Source: Xanthomonas vasicola (GTDB lineage Bacteria; Pseudomonadota; Gammaproteobacteria; Xanthomonadales; Xanthomonadaceae). Taken from it: a stretch of 64,000 bases of DNA. The position numbers and the translations under genes are program-made. Below are positions 8,835 to 18,105 of this stretch, in pieces. The notes under the pieces are model-generated. The model worked only from the letters and a program-made list of their open reading frames with translations, was not told where the DNA came from and searched no databases. Every line of letters begins with the position of its first letter. Within the stretch, counting starts at the first letter, position 1. The DNA lies in NCBI RefSeq assembly GCF_000772705.2, contig NZ_JSBW02000096.1, forward strand, positions 146,528 to 210,527, read 5' to 3'.

Positions 8835-10916
8835 ATGACCTCTTCCTCTTCGCGTCGCGATTTTCTCAAGCGCGTCGCTGCGCTCACTGCTGCCGGCGCC
8901 TTGCCGTCTTCGATCGGTCGTGCGCTCGCGCTGCCGGCCAACGCGCGGACCGGCACGTTGCGCGATCTCGAACATGTGGTGATCCTGATGCAGGAAAACC
9001 GCTCGTTCGATCATTATTTCGGCGCGCTACGTGGCGTGCGTGGCTTTGGCGATCCGCGCGCGCTGCAACTGCGCGATGGCCATCCGGTATGGAGTCAACC
9101 CACGTCCGATGGACGACGCTTGCTGCCGTTCGCGTTCGATTCGCAACATACCTGCGCGCCGTTGATCAAGAGCCTGGATCATTCCTGGAAGGCCGGTCAC
9201 GGGCAGGACCCGGCACGCTGGGCCGAATACGATGCGTGGGTGCCGTACAAGGGGGAATTGACGATGGGATACTTCCAGCGTCACGACATCCCGTACTACC
9301 ACGCGCTGGCCGACGCGTTCACCATCTGCGACGGCTATTACTGCTCGCTGCACGGGCCGACCAATCCCAACCGCATGTATCTGTTCACCGGTACCAGCGG
9401 CCCAAGCGTGGGCAACGTCGGCGCGCAGGCGGTGACCAATGCTGACGATGGCAACTGGACCGCCGACATGGCGCGCGACAAGCTCGGCTACGCAGCACTG
9501 CAGTGGACCACGTACGCGCAGCGTTTGCAGGCTGCCGGCGTGGACTGGCGCGTGTATCAGGAATACGACAACTTCGGCTGCAACTCGCTGGCGTACTTCT
9601 CGCACTACCGCGATCTACGCACCGACGACGAACGGTACCGGCGTGCACGTGCATGCGTGCCCGGGTCCACCGCGGACAATGCCGCCACCACCCAGGCCGA
9701 GCATCTGGTCGCCGCGATCGCTGCCGATGTGCAGGCCAATCGCCTGCCGCAGGTGTCGTGGGTCATCCCGCCCACCGCGTACTGCGAACATCCCGAAGCG
9801 CCGCCTGCCTATGGCGAGTCGCTGGTGGCGCGTCTGATCGATGCGCTCACCGCCAATCCCGAGGTGTGGGCCAAGACGGCGCTGATCATCAATTACGACG
9901 AGAACGACGGCTTCTTCGATCACGTGCCCGCGCCGTTGCCGGCAGTGGACGCACGCATGGGGCGCAGCAATGTCGACACGCGTGGCGAGGTCTACGACGG
10001 CGTGCCGATCGGCCTGGGCATTCGCGTGCCGATGCTGGTGATCTCGCCGTGGACGCGTGGTGGCTGGGTCGACTCGCAGGTGTTCGATCACACCTCGGTG
10101 CTGCGTCTGCTTGAACGCCGCTTCGGCGTGGCCGAGCCGAACATCAGCCCATGGCGGCGTGCGGTCAGCGGCGATCTCACCAGCGTGTTCGACTTCCGCA
10201 AACCGGACGATTCGGCGTTGAGTGCGTTGCCGTCGGTCGACGACTATCGCGCACGCACGGCAGCTGTGCGCGATAAACCGCTGCCTGTTCCACCGACCGC
10301 CGCAACGATGCCGAAACAGGAGCCAGGACAACGACCGGCGCGTGCATTGCCCTACGCATTGCAAGTGCACGCACGCGTGCACGACGCAACAGGCGTGCAG
10401 CTGCAGTTCGTCAATGGCGGCGCGGCTGCAGCGGCGTTTAACGTTTACAGCAGCGCTGCCAGCGGCGGCCCGTGGTACTACACGGTGCTACCCGGCACGC
10501 AGCTGGATGATGTGCCGGTCGGGGCAACTTATAACGGTGCGTACGCCTTGCGCGTGCATGGACCAAATGGTTTCCTGCGCGAATTCGCTGGCGAGGTTTC
10601 ACCGACCTCCACGCCATCGGCAGCACCGTGGGTGGACGCGCGGCAGGATGGCGACGCGTTGGTGCTGGAAATCGGCAATGCGGGGCAGCGCGCATGCACC
10701 CTGCAGCTGCGTGCGCTGGACTATGCAGATCCAACCTCGCGCACGTTGCAACTGGCTGCAGGTCAGCGCGCGACCATTCGCCTGGCGCTCGCGGCCAGCG
10801 ATCACTGGTACGACCTTGTGGTCGAGCAACCGGGTAGCGCTTTCCGTCGCCGGCTGGCCGGGCATCTGGAAACCGGCAGGCCCAGCCGTAGCGACCCCGC
10901 GTTCGGCCGCGTCTAA
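8835..10916 (+). CDS. plcN: Tat-exported phospholipase C (phosphocholine-specific/non-haemolytic type)
   Basis: Hydrolyses phospholipid head groups outside the inner membrane, releasing phosphorus. Of 693 residues, the N-terminus carries a twin-arginine signal (SRRDFLKRVAALTAAGALP). Catalytic phosphoesterase motifs MQENRSFDHYFGALRGVRGF, SLHGPTNPNR and NYDENDGFFDHV are intact, and about 180 C-terminal residues look like the family's accessory domains. ATG 8835 is preferred; an in-frame GTG at 8799 would add 12 residues. The PHO box upstream suggests induction by phosphate starvation, as known for Pseudomonas plc genes. Acid phosphatase AcpA-type relatives are the alternative. Confidence 0.92.
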   Translation: MTSSSSRRDFLKRVAALTAAGALPSSIGRALALPANARTGTLRDLEHVVILMQENRSFDHYFGALRGVRGFGDPRALQLRDGHPVWSQPTSDGRRLLPFAFDSQHTCAPLIKSLDHSWKAGHGQDPARWAEYDAWVPYKGELTMGYFQRHDIPYYHALADAFTICDGYYCSLHGPTNPNRMYLFTGTSGPSVGNVGAQAVTNADDGNWTADMARDKLGYAALQWTTYAQRLQAAGVDWRVYQEYDNFGCNSLAYFSHYRDLRTDDERYRRARACVPGSTADNAATTQAEHLVAAIAADVQANRLPQVSWVIPPTAYCEHPEAPPAYGESLVARLIDALTANPEVWAKTALIINYDENDGFFDHVPAPLPAVDARMGRSNVDTRGEVYDGVPIGLGIRVPMLVISPWTRGGWVDSQVFDHTSVLRLLERRFGVAEPNISPWRRAVSGDLTSVFDFRKPDDSALSALPSVDDYRARTAAVRDKPLPVPPTAATMPKQEPGQRPARALPYALQVHARVHDATGVQLQFVNGGAAAAAFNVYSSAASGGPWYYTVLPGTQLDDVPVGATYNGAYALRVHGPNGFLREFAGEVSPTSTPSAAPWVDARQDGDALVLEIGNAGQRACTLQLRALDYADPTSRTLQLAAGQRATIRLALAASDHWYDLVVEQPGSAFRRRLAGHLETGRPSRSDPAFGRV

Positions 10917-11076
10917 GCCGACGCTCGCCCGGTACGCTGCAGGCCGGTCAGCTGGCGCGTACTGCGCGGCCCGAATACCTGCAGGTCGACAGGGGCGCGC
11001 AAACCCTGCCATCAGTCATGAAGTGCGCCGCAGATACGAGAGTTAGACTGTAACGAAAATGACTCTGGGGCTGTCG

Positions 11077-13227
11077 ATGCGTCCGAACCTGTTCGCTGTT
11101 TCCATGCTGGCCACGCTGGCAGTGGCTTCATCTGCGCAAGCCGGCGAGGGGATGTGGGTTCCACAACAACTGCCGGAGATTGCCGGACCACTGCAACAAG
11201 CCGGCTTGCGTCTTTCGCCGCAGCAACTGGCCGACCTGACCGGCGATCCGATGGGCGCGGTGGTGTCGTTGGGCGGCTGCACCGCCAGCTTCGTGTCGCC
11301 GCAAGGGCTGGTCGTGACCAATCACCATTGCGCGTACGGCGCGATCCAGCTCAACTCCACTGCGCAGAAGAATCTGATCCGCGACGGCTTCAGCGCCGCC
11401 AGCGCCGGGGCGGAACTGAGTGCCGGGCCAAACGCGCGCATCTACGTGCTGGACCGCATCACCGACGTCACCGAGCAGGCGAACGTGGCGATCGCCGGCG
11501 CCGGTAGCGATGCGCTCAAGCGCACCCAGGCGCTGGAAACGTTCGACAAGGCCCAGGTTGCGGCCTGCGAATCCGAGGCCGGCTACCGCTGCGAGCTGTA
11601 CAGTTTTTCCGGCGGCAACACCTATCGGCTGTTCCGCACCCTGGAGATCCGCGACGTGCGCCTGGCCTACGCGCCGCCGTCGGGGATCGGCAAATTCGGC
11701 GGCGACGTCGACAATTGGATGTGGCCGCGCCACACGGGCGATTTCTCCTTCTACCGCGCCTATGTCGGCAAGGACGGCAAGCCCGCTGCCTATGCCAAGG
11801 ACAATGTGCCGTATCGGCCCAAGCACTTCCTGAAATTTGCCGACCAGCCGCTGGGCGCTGGCGATTTCGTGATGGTGGCCGGCTACCCGGGGCGCACCAA
11901 TCGCTACGCACTGGCCGCCGAATTCGACAACACCGCCAACTGGGCGTATCCCACTGCCGGACGTCAGTACCGCGACCTGATCGCGCTGGTCGAGCAGGCC
12001 GGCAAGCAGGACCCGGACATCCAGGTGAAGTACGCCGCGACCATGGCCAGCTGGAACAACGCAGCCAAGAACTACGAAGGCCAACTGCAGGGTTTCAAGC
12101 GCATCGACGCCGCCACGCAGAAACAGACCGAGGAGCGCGCGGTGCTGGCCTGGCTCAAGCGCCAGGGCCGCGACGGCCGCGCAGCGCTGCAGGCACATAC
12201 GCAACTGCTGGCGCTGGATGAGCAGGCCAAGGCCACCCGCGACCGCGACTTGATCCTGCGCCAGATGCGCCGCACCGGCGTGCTTGGCAGCGCGCTGTCG
12301 CTGTACCGCCTGGCAATCGAGCGCGCCAAGCCTGATGCCGAGCGCGAACCAGACTACCAAGAGCGCGACCTGCCGGAGATCGAGGGCGCGCAGAAGCAGA
12401 TGGAGCGTCGTTACGTCGCCGCGATGGACGGGCAGTTGCAACGCTACTGGTTCGATCAGTACCTGAAGCTGCCCGCTGCGCAGCGCTTGCCGGCGCTGGA
12501 CCAGTGGCTGGCCGGCGCCGACGCGCAGGCCGCTTCCGCGCGACTGGCCGGCACCAAACTGGGCAGCACTGACGAGCGTTTGAAGTGGCTGCATGCCGAC
12601 CGTGCTGCGTTCGAGGCTAGCGAGGATCCGGCGCTGCGTTATGCGGTGGCGCTGATGCCGTCGCTGCTGCAGATCGAACGCGAAGAAAAGCGTCGCAAAG
12701 GCGAAGAATTGCTGGCGCGCCCGCGCTATTTGCAGGCGCTGGCGGACTACAAGAAGAGCCAGGGCGCGTTCGTCTATCCGGACGCCAATTCCTCGCTGCG
12801 CATCACCTTCGGTAACGTCAAGGGCTACACCCCCAAGGATGGCGTGGCCTACACACCGTTCACCACCTTGGAGGGAGTGGCCGCCAAGGACACCGGCGCC
12901 GATCCGTTCGATTCGCCCAAGGCCCTGCTGGAGGCGGTCAAGGCCAAGCGCTATGCCGGCCTGGAAGACAAGCGCCTGGGCACGGTGCCGGTCAACTTCC
13001 TGTCGGATCTGGACATCACCGGCGGCAACTCCGGTTCGCCGGTGATGGACGCGAAAGGCAAGCTGGTCGGGCTGGCGTTCGACGGCAATTGGGAGTCGGT
13101 GAGCAGCAGCTGGGTCTTCGACCCGGCAATGACCCGCATGATCGCCGTAGATAGTCGCTATCTGCGCTGGATCATGACCGAAGTCGCCCCGGCGCCACAC
13201 CTCTTGAAAGAACTCGGCGTGCGCTGA
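11077..13227 (+). CDS. S46-family dipeptidyl-peptidase (DPP7/DAP BII type)
   Basis: Exported serine exopeptidase releasing dipeptides from peptide N-termini, 716 residues with signal peptide MRPNLFAVSMLATLAVASSA. The chymotrypsin-like double barrel is recognisable from the histidine motif TNHHCAYGAIQ and the serine motif DITGGNSGSPVMD. The residue that sets specificity lies in LAFDGNWE: glycine here indicates DPP7/DAP BII-like preference for hydrophobic residues, whereas DPP11 has arginine. ATG 11077 is chosen for its signal peptide and the GGGG upstream; ATG 11059 is possible. Confidence 0.92.
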   Translation: MRPNLFAVSMLATLAVASSAQAGEGMWVPQQLPEIAGPLQQAGLRLSPQQLADLTGDPMGAVVSLGGCTASFVSPQGLVVTNHHCAYGAIQLNSTAQKNLIRDGFSAASAGAELSAGPNARIYVLDRITDVTEQANVAIAGAGSDALKRTQALETFDKAQVAACESEAGYRCELYSFSGGNTYRLFRTLEIRDVRLAYAPPSGIGKFGGDVDNWMWPRHTGDFSFYRAYVGKDGKPAAYAKDNVPYRPKHFLKFADQPLGAGDFVMVAGYPGRTNRYALAAEFDNTANWAYPTAGRQYRDLIALVEQAGKQDPDIQVKYAATMASWNNAAKNYEGQLQGFKRIDAATQKQTEERAVLAWLKRQGRDGRAALQAHTQLLALDEQAKATRDRDLILRQMRRTGVLGSALSLYRLAIERAKPDAEREPDYQERDLPEIEGAQKQMERRYVAAMDGQLQRYWFDQYLKLPAAQRLPALDQWLAGADAQAASARLAGTKLGSTDERLKWLHADRAAFEASEDPALRYAVALMPSLLQIEREEKRRKGEELLARPRYLQALADYKKSQGAFVYPDANSSLRITFGNVKGYTPKDGVAYTPFTTLEGVAAKDTGADPFDSPKALLEAVKAKRYAGLEDKRLGTVPVNFLSDLDITGGNSGSPVMDAKGKLVGLAFDGNWESVSSSWVFDPAMTRMIAVDSRYLRWIMTEVAPAPHLLKELGVR

Positions 13228-13318
13228 CGCGGGCGGCCGGTGGGCGGTGGCAGGGGTTATGATGCGGTCCGGTTTCGCTGCGGCGAGCCGGTCCCTCCCC
13301 CCTAGGAACCCCCAGCGC

Positions 13319-13963
13319 ATGCGCATCCTGCTTGCTCGTCACGGCGAGACGCCGTGGAACGCCGAAGGCCGTTACCAGGGCCAGATCGATATTCCGCTGT
13401 CGCCGGTGGGCGAAGGCCAGGCGCGCGCGCTGGGCGAACGGCTGCACACGCTGCAGATCGACCGCGCGGTGGCGTCGCCGTTGTCGCGCGCGCAGGCCAC
13501 TGCCAAGGCCGCCTTGGGCGCTTCGCGCGAGGCACTGCTGCAGACCGATGCCGACCTGCAGGAAATTGCGCACGGCGAATGGGAGGGCCTGCTGGCCAGC
13601 GAGATCAACGACAAGGATCCCGCACGTCTGCGCGCCTGGCGCCAAGAGCCCGACACCGTACTGATGCCAGGCGGCGAATCGTTGCGTCAGGTGCTGGACC
13701 GCAGCTGGCGTGGCCTGGTGCGCGTCGCCGAGGGACTGGGCGCCGACGACACCTTGCTGGTGGTCGCGCACGATGCGGTCAATCGCGTGATCCTGTGCAA
13801 GATCCTGGGCCTGCCGCTGTCCAAGCTGTGGAGCTTCCGCCAGGCCCCGACCACGCTGAACCTGCTCGAAGGCGATGACGTGGAGCATCTGGAAGTGGTG
13901 CGCCTCAACGACTGCGCCCACCACACACCGTTCTTTGGTGAGGCAAAGCATCGGGCGTTGTAA
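13319..13963 (+). CDS. histidine phosphatase family protein (phosphoglycerate mutase-like)
   Basis: Cytoplasmic phosphatase of the 2H/PGM superfamily, 214 residues. The product opens MRILLARHGETPWNAEGRYQ with the catalytic RHG motif, has the central glutamate in EIAHGEWEGL, and the second histidine in VVAHDAVNR. The start at 13319 has AGGA at 13304-13307; an upstream in-frame ATG at 13247 would place implausible sequence before the RHG strand. The family includes GpmB and CobC; the substrate cannot be told from sequence alone. Confidence 0.88.
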   Translation: MRILLARHGETPWNAEGRYQGQIDIPLSPVGEGQARALGERLHTLQIDRAVASPLSRAQATAKAALGASREALLQTDADLQEIAHGEWEGLLASEINDKDPARLRAWRQEPDTVLMPGGESLRQVLDRSWRGLVRVAEGLGADDTLLVVAHDAVNRVILCKILGLPLSKLWSFRQAPTTLNLLEGDDVEHLEVVRLNDCAHHTPFFGEAKHRAL

Positions 13964-14025
13964 GGCGAGGCAGAGCAGGGGCGCTGGATCACGCAATTGA
14001 CGCGCCATGCCGTCGCAGTTTCTAA

Positions 14026-14549
14026 GTGGCCCAAAGTCGTCGGATACACGCTTTGGCAAGTGTGGTTGGCTTGTTGGTACTAGGGGCGTTCTCCGATTTT
14101 ATTCCCGCGCCTTTTCTGTCCGGGCAACGCTGGCTCTTGCCGATGTGGCTGCTGGGCGCCGGACTGACGGCGCTTGTTATCGCGCCGATGGATGGAAGGC
14201 GGTCTTCGGCAAGCACCCGGTCAATACCGTTCTGGCGCTCTGTCTCGCGCCACCGTTACTGGGATTTTTGTGCCGGCTGGCGTTGGCCAGAGGCGGGCCA
14301 TGGGTTTACACGCGCACTGCAGGCACCGATTTTGAAGAAGTGCATGTCATGCAGACCGCATACGTGCGCACTGCGCGGACCTGTAAATACCGCTTGAGTG
14401 GCGGGCCGCTGGAGCATCGGTTTCCAAACCATCTATGCATCGACGAACACCTGTATCGACGTCATCCGGAGCAGCAGGTGCCGATGCGGTTGCGTGGTCA
14501 ACTGTCGGTACTGGGCATGCGGATTGCGGCGAGTGCTGAAGACCCTTGA
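14026..14549 (+). pseudogene. frameshifted small membrane protein gene
   Basis: The first frame, from GTG 14026, encodes two hydrophobic stretches (ASVVGLLVLGAFSDFIP and LLPMWLLGAGLTALVIAP). Around 14195 the sensible sequence jumps to another frame, which continues GWKAVFGKHPVNTVLALCLA with a third helix and a polar C-terminal domain to 14549. Joining the two gives one coherent protein of about 170 residues, whereas each frame alone becomes arginine-rich nonsense on the far side of the jump. I do not recognise the family. It could be a real pseudogene or a one-base sequence error. Confidence 0.6.
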
Positions 14550-14700
14550 AGCGCGTTTGACTGCGTTCCATGCCTGCGCCCTGCACAAGCGCTGCTTCGG
14601 CCTCACAAAGCAAGAAATCGCAATGGATCGAGCACCGCTGTGGCATGCGTTTCGCAAGCGTAAATGGCGATAATGTGCCCCTCTCTGCGCGGCGCTCCCC

Positions 14701-15999
14701 ATGAACGCAACGAACTCTCTCTCCGACTGGCTCGCCTACATCGAGCAGCAGCATCCCAGCGCCATTGCGATGGGCTTGGAGCGTGTTCGCGAGATCGCCG
14801 CGCGGTTGCAGATCACCGCGCCAGCAACGCACGTCATCGTCGTGGGTGGGACCAATGGCAAGGGCTCCACGGTGGCCTTCATTGAGGCGATCGGGCGTGC
14901 CGCCGGTTGGAAGGTCGGTGCCTACACCTCGCCGCATCTGCTGCGCTACAACGAGCGCGTGCGCATCGATGGCGAGGAGGCTAGCGACGCGCAACTGGTG
15001 GACGCGTTTGCTGCAGTCGAGGCGGCACGCGGCGACACCGCGCTGACCTATTTCGAGTTCGGCACGCTGGCGGCGCTATGGCTGTTTCAGCAGTCCGCGT
15101 TGGAGTTGGCGGTGCTGGAAATCGGCCTCGGCGGGCGCCTGGATGCGGTCAACATCGTCGATTCGGATGTGGCGGTGATCACCACGGTGGATATCGACCA
15201 TACCGATTGGCTGGGCGAAGACCGCGAGGCCATCGGCACCGAGAAGGCCGGCATCATCCGCGCCTGGAAGCCGGTGGTGCTGGGTGAGATCGACCCGCCG
15301 TCCAGCGTGTTACGGCGCGCCTACCAGTTGGGTGCCAATGCGATCCGTGCCGGCAGCGATTATTTCTTCGAGCCGATCGACGCAGGGCAGGTTGAGACCC
15401 CGCAATCCGGTGCGCCGCAATGGCGTTGGCGCGATGTGGCAGTGACGCTGGAATTACCGATGCCTGCATTGCACGCGCCGGTACAGCTAGCCAACGCGGC
15501 CGCGGCGATCGCCGCATTGCAGACCTTGCCGGTGGAGGTGCCCGATGCAGCCTGGGCGCAGGGCATCGGCAACGCGCAAGTGGCCGGGCGTTTGCAGCGG
15601 CTCGAGGTCGATGGCGTGCAAGTGCTGTTGGATGTCGGCCACAACCCACAGGCCGCGCGCGCGCTGGCCGCCGCGCTCGGTGCGCAGGCGCATGCCGGCA
15701 GCACCTACGCGATCTACGCTGCATTGGTCGACAAGGACGTGCTGGGCGTGGTGGAGGCAGTTGCTGGGCAGATCGACCAGTGGGCACTGGCGGGGCTGGA
15801 AGGTGCGCGCGGCCAATCGGCGCAGGCATTGCAGGCCCGTCTGCAGGGCAGTGTCGCCGCGCAGGCGCCGTGTCATCGGGATGTTGCCAGTGCGGTGCGT
15901 GCGGTCCTGGACGCGGCCAGCCCCGGCGACCGCGTACTGGTGTTCGGCTCGTTTCACACCGTGGCCGACGCATTTAGCGCACTTCATTCAGCCCGCTGA
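14701..15999 (+). CDS. folC: bifunctional dihydrofolate/folylpolyglutamate synthase
   Basis: Cytoplasmic Mur-ligase-family enzyme that adds glutamate to dihydropteroate and to folates, 432 residues. The P-loop GGTNGKGSTVAF, the Mur-ligase segment TYFEFGTLAALWLF, the lysine region GTEKAGIIR and the C-terminal LDVGHNPQAARALA are all conserved. It is the first gene of a folC-dedD-cvpA-purF block with the same order as in E. coli. Confidence 0.96.
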   Translation: MNATNSLSDWLAYIEQQHPSAIAMGLERVREIAARLQITAPATHVIVVGGTNGKGSTVAFIEAIGRAAGWKVGAYTSPHLLRYNERVRIDGEEASDAQLVDAFAAVEAARGDTALTYFEFGTLAALWLFQQSALELAVLEIGLGGRLDAVNIVDSDVAVITTVDIDHTDWLGEDREAIGTEKAGIIRAWKPVVLGEIDPPSSVLRRAYQLGANAIRAGSDYFFEPIDAGQVETPQSGAPQWRWRDVAVTLELPMPALHAPVQLANAAAAIAALQTLPVEVPDAAWAQGIGNAQVAGRLQRLEVDGVQVLLDVGHNPQAARALAAALGAQAHAGSTYAIYAALVDKDVLGVVEAVAGQIDQWALAGLEGARGQSAQALQARLQGSVAAQAPCHRDVASAVRAVLDAASPGDRVLVFGSFHTVADAFSALHSAR

Positions 16000-16022
16000 G
16001 GTCGTCGGGGTGGCGCCGGCCT

Positions 16023-16028
16023 TATAAT
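16023..16028 (+). promoter_or_regulatory. candidate -10 element
   Basis: A perfect TATAAT lies 39 bases before the dedD-like start, within the 67-base gap after folC. No good -35 is visible at the normal distance, so this is a weak promoter call. Confidence 0.35.
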
Positions 16029-16066
16029 CGCCGCGGCACCCCGCCACGCCGCCTCTCGTCTCTTCC

Positions 16067-17131
16067 GTGGATACTGCTCTGAAACAGCGACTGATTGGCG
16101 CCATCGTTCTGGTGGCGCTTGCCGTGATCTTCCTGCCGATGCTGGTCAAGGGCCCTGCGCCGTCGAGCGGTGTGGCCGATGTGCCGCTCGAGGCACCTGC
16201 AGCACCCGCCAATGGCGAGTTCGAAACCCGCGAATTGCCGCTGGTCACCCCGGGCAATGCGCCGGCCGGTGGCGCGCTGGGCATGGCCGGTGCGCCAGCG
16301 CCGGTGCAGAACAATCCCGATGCGGCCGATCTGGCCGCTCCGTCCAGCACGCCCTCCGCACCGGAAGTGGCCGCTGGCAATTACGCGGTCAATTTCGGTG
16401 CCTACGCCACCAGCGCCGATGCCGATGCGGTGATTGCGCGGCTCAAGCAGGCGCAGTTGCCCGGCTTCAGCGAAAAGACCCAGATCAACGGCCGCCCGGC
16501 CTGGCGCGTGCGCGTTGGACCGTATGCCGACCAGGCCCAGGCCGAATCGGCCCGCCTGCAGGCAGTGAAGGTGCGCAGCGACGTCAACGCGCAGGTAGTG
16601 ACATTGGATGCCAACGCCGCCGCGCCGGCGCCGGTCGCCAGCACGCCAGTGCCCGCAACCACCGCGAAGCCTGGCAGCAGCGTAGCCGCCGCCAGCACCA
16701 CCGCACCCACCAAGACCGAAAGCCTGCCGCCGGAGCCCGCCAAGCCGGTGGCCGCCGCGCCCAAGCCGGCCGCCGTGCCCAAGCCCGTGCCGGCCAAGCC
16801 CGAAGTCACCAAGCCTGCCACCGCCACGCCTGCAGCCGCCACGCCTGAGCCTGCCAAGCCGGTGGTCACCGCGCCGGCAGCGCCTGCGGCCAGTGCGGTC
16901 GGTTTCGCGGTGCAGCTGGGTGCGTTCGCGCGCGCCGAAGATGCCGATGCCTTACGCGACCGCGTGCGCGCTGCCGGCTTCAGCGCCTTCGTCGAACAGG
17001 TGCGGACCGACAAGGGCGCGCTCAGCCGCGTGCGTGTTGGCCCGGTCGCCAATCGTGGTGATGCCGAACAGTTGCGTGCCCAGGTGGCAGCCAAGGTCGG
17101 TATTTCCGGCATGGTGCGGCCACATCCGTAA
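16067..17131 (+). CDS. dedD: SPOR-domain cell-division protein (DedD-like)
   Basis: Inner-membrane protein expected to act at the division septum, 354 residues. It starts with GTG at 16067; one transmembrane helix (LIGAIVLVALAVIFLPMLV) follows a short cytoplasmic tail. Two SPOR domains, which bind denuded septal glycan, lie at about residues 105-180 (YAVNFGAYATSADADAV) and 283-354 (GFAVQLGAFARAEDADALRD). They are joined by an Ala/Pro/Lys-rich linker. E. coli DedD has a single SPOR domain, so the duplication is a difference. Its place between folC and cvpA supports the name. Confidence 0.85.
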   Translation: MDTALKQRLIGAIVLVALAVIFLPMLVKGPAPSSGVADVPLEAPAAPANGEFETRELPLVTPGNAPAGGALGMAGAPAPVQNNPDAADLAAPSSTPSAPEVAAGNYAVNFGAYATSADADAVIARLKQAQLPGFSEKTQINGRPAWRVRVGPYADQAQAESARLQAVKVRSDVNAQVVTLDANAAAPAPVASTPVPATTAKPGSSVAAASTTAPTKTESLPPEPAKPVAAAPKPAAVPKPVPAKPEVTKPATATPAAATPEPAKPVVTAPAAPAASAVGFAVQLGAFARAEDADALRDRVRAAGFSAFVEQVRTDKGALSRVRVGPVANRGDAEQLRAQVAAKVGISGMVRPHP

Positions 17132-17328
17132 CGTCTGTACCGGCCGCAAGCAAACGCGGCCGCTCGTACACTGCAACTGCTGTCGTACCGTTATGTGGTC
17201 GCTAACTGCCTGCACTGCGCAACCCGCAGCCACGGGATTTCCGAACGCCTCGCACCCATGGAGGGGAGGGCAATGAGTACCGAGCCAGATTGCACCAACG
17301 GCGCACGCGTCGCGCGGAGAGCTTGCCG

Positions 17329-18075
17329 ATGATCGACATGGTGCTGGGCGTCATCATTCTGGTGTCGGCGTTGTTGGGCTTGTTGCGTGGTTTTGTCGCC
17401 ATCGTGGTCGGCACCTTGTCCTGGTTGCTTGCCGGCTGGGCCACCTTCATGTTCGGCGGCGCGGCCGCGCACTGGCTAGCCAATGGCAAGCATCCCTCTG
17501 CCACCGAATCTTTCGGCGGTTACGCCATGGTGTTCGTCGGGGTGCTGATCTGCGTAGCGGTGATTGGCATGGTGATCCGCGCGGGTGTGGACGCGATCAA
17601 GCTCGGCGGCATCGATCGCATGCTCGGCTTCGGCCTGGGCGTGGTGCGCGGGGCGTTTCTGGCCAGCGTGCTGGTGCTGCTGATGGGCTTCACCCCACTG
17701 CCGCGCGAGCCGGCGTGGCGCCAGTCGGTGCTGCTGCCCATGCTGCAGCCGGGCGCAGGCTGGATGCGGGCGCAACTGCCGGCCTGGCGAATGCCGTCGA
17801 TGGACATGCCATCGATGGAACTTGGCAACTTGCCAACGGAGTTGGGGAAGTTGCCTTCGGCAGGCGATAATACGGACCTGGGCAAGGCACTTGGCGGTTC
17901 CGGGCTGAGCGACACCATCACGCGTGCGCTTGGCAAACCCGGCAAGACGGCTGGCGACGGGCGCGATCCGACGCGGGCGATGCCGGCCAACATCGATCCG
18001 GCGCAGGTTCGCGGCGGAGAAAGCGACCCGGCTCGGGTCGAGTCCCAAGGCCAGGCACGGCCACCTTCACAGTAA
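17329..18075 (+). CDS. cvpA: CvpA family membrane protein
   Basis: Inner-membrane protein of the colicin V production family, 248 residues. ATG 17329 has GGAGAG at 17316-17321. Four hydrophobic segments fill the first 135 residues (MIDMVLGVIILVSALLGLLR, VAIVVGTLSWLLAGWATFMF, AMVFVGVLICVAVIGMVI, ASVLVLLMGFTPLP). The tail is hydrophilic, with short MPSMDMPSMELGNLPTELG-type repeats. It lies directly upstream of purF, as in E. coli. Its molecular activity is not established. Confidence 0.88.
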   Translation: MIDMVLGVIILVSALLGLLRGFVAIVVGTLSWLLAGWATFMFGGAAAHWLANGKHPSATESFGGYAMVFVGVLICVAVIGMVIRAGVDAIKLGGIDRMLGFGLGVVRGAFLASVLVLLMGFTPLPREPAWRQSVLLPMLQPGAGWMRAQLPAWRMPSMDMPSMELGNLPTELGKLPSAGDNTDLGKALGGSGLSDTITRALGKPGKTAGDGRDPTRAMPANIDPAQVRGGESDPARVESQGQARPPSQ

Positions 18076-18105
18076 CGGCGCAAGCCGAAGCGGAGAACGC
18101 GCACC

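Noticed and set aside
11041..11070. PHO-box-like CTGTAAC-GAAA-ATGACTC before the S46 peptidase
   Set aside because: Too many mismatches in both half sites.
11128..13326. 732-residue frame opposite the S46 peptidase gene
   Set aside because: Antisense shadow; composition is Arg/Gln/His-rich and the plus-strand protein has complete catalytic motifs.
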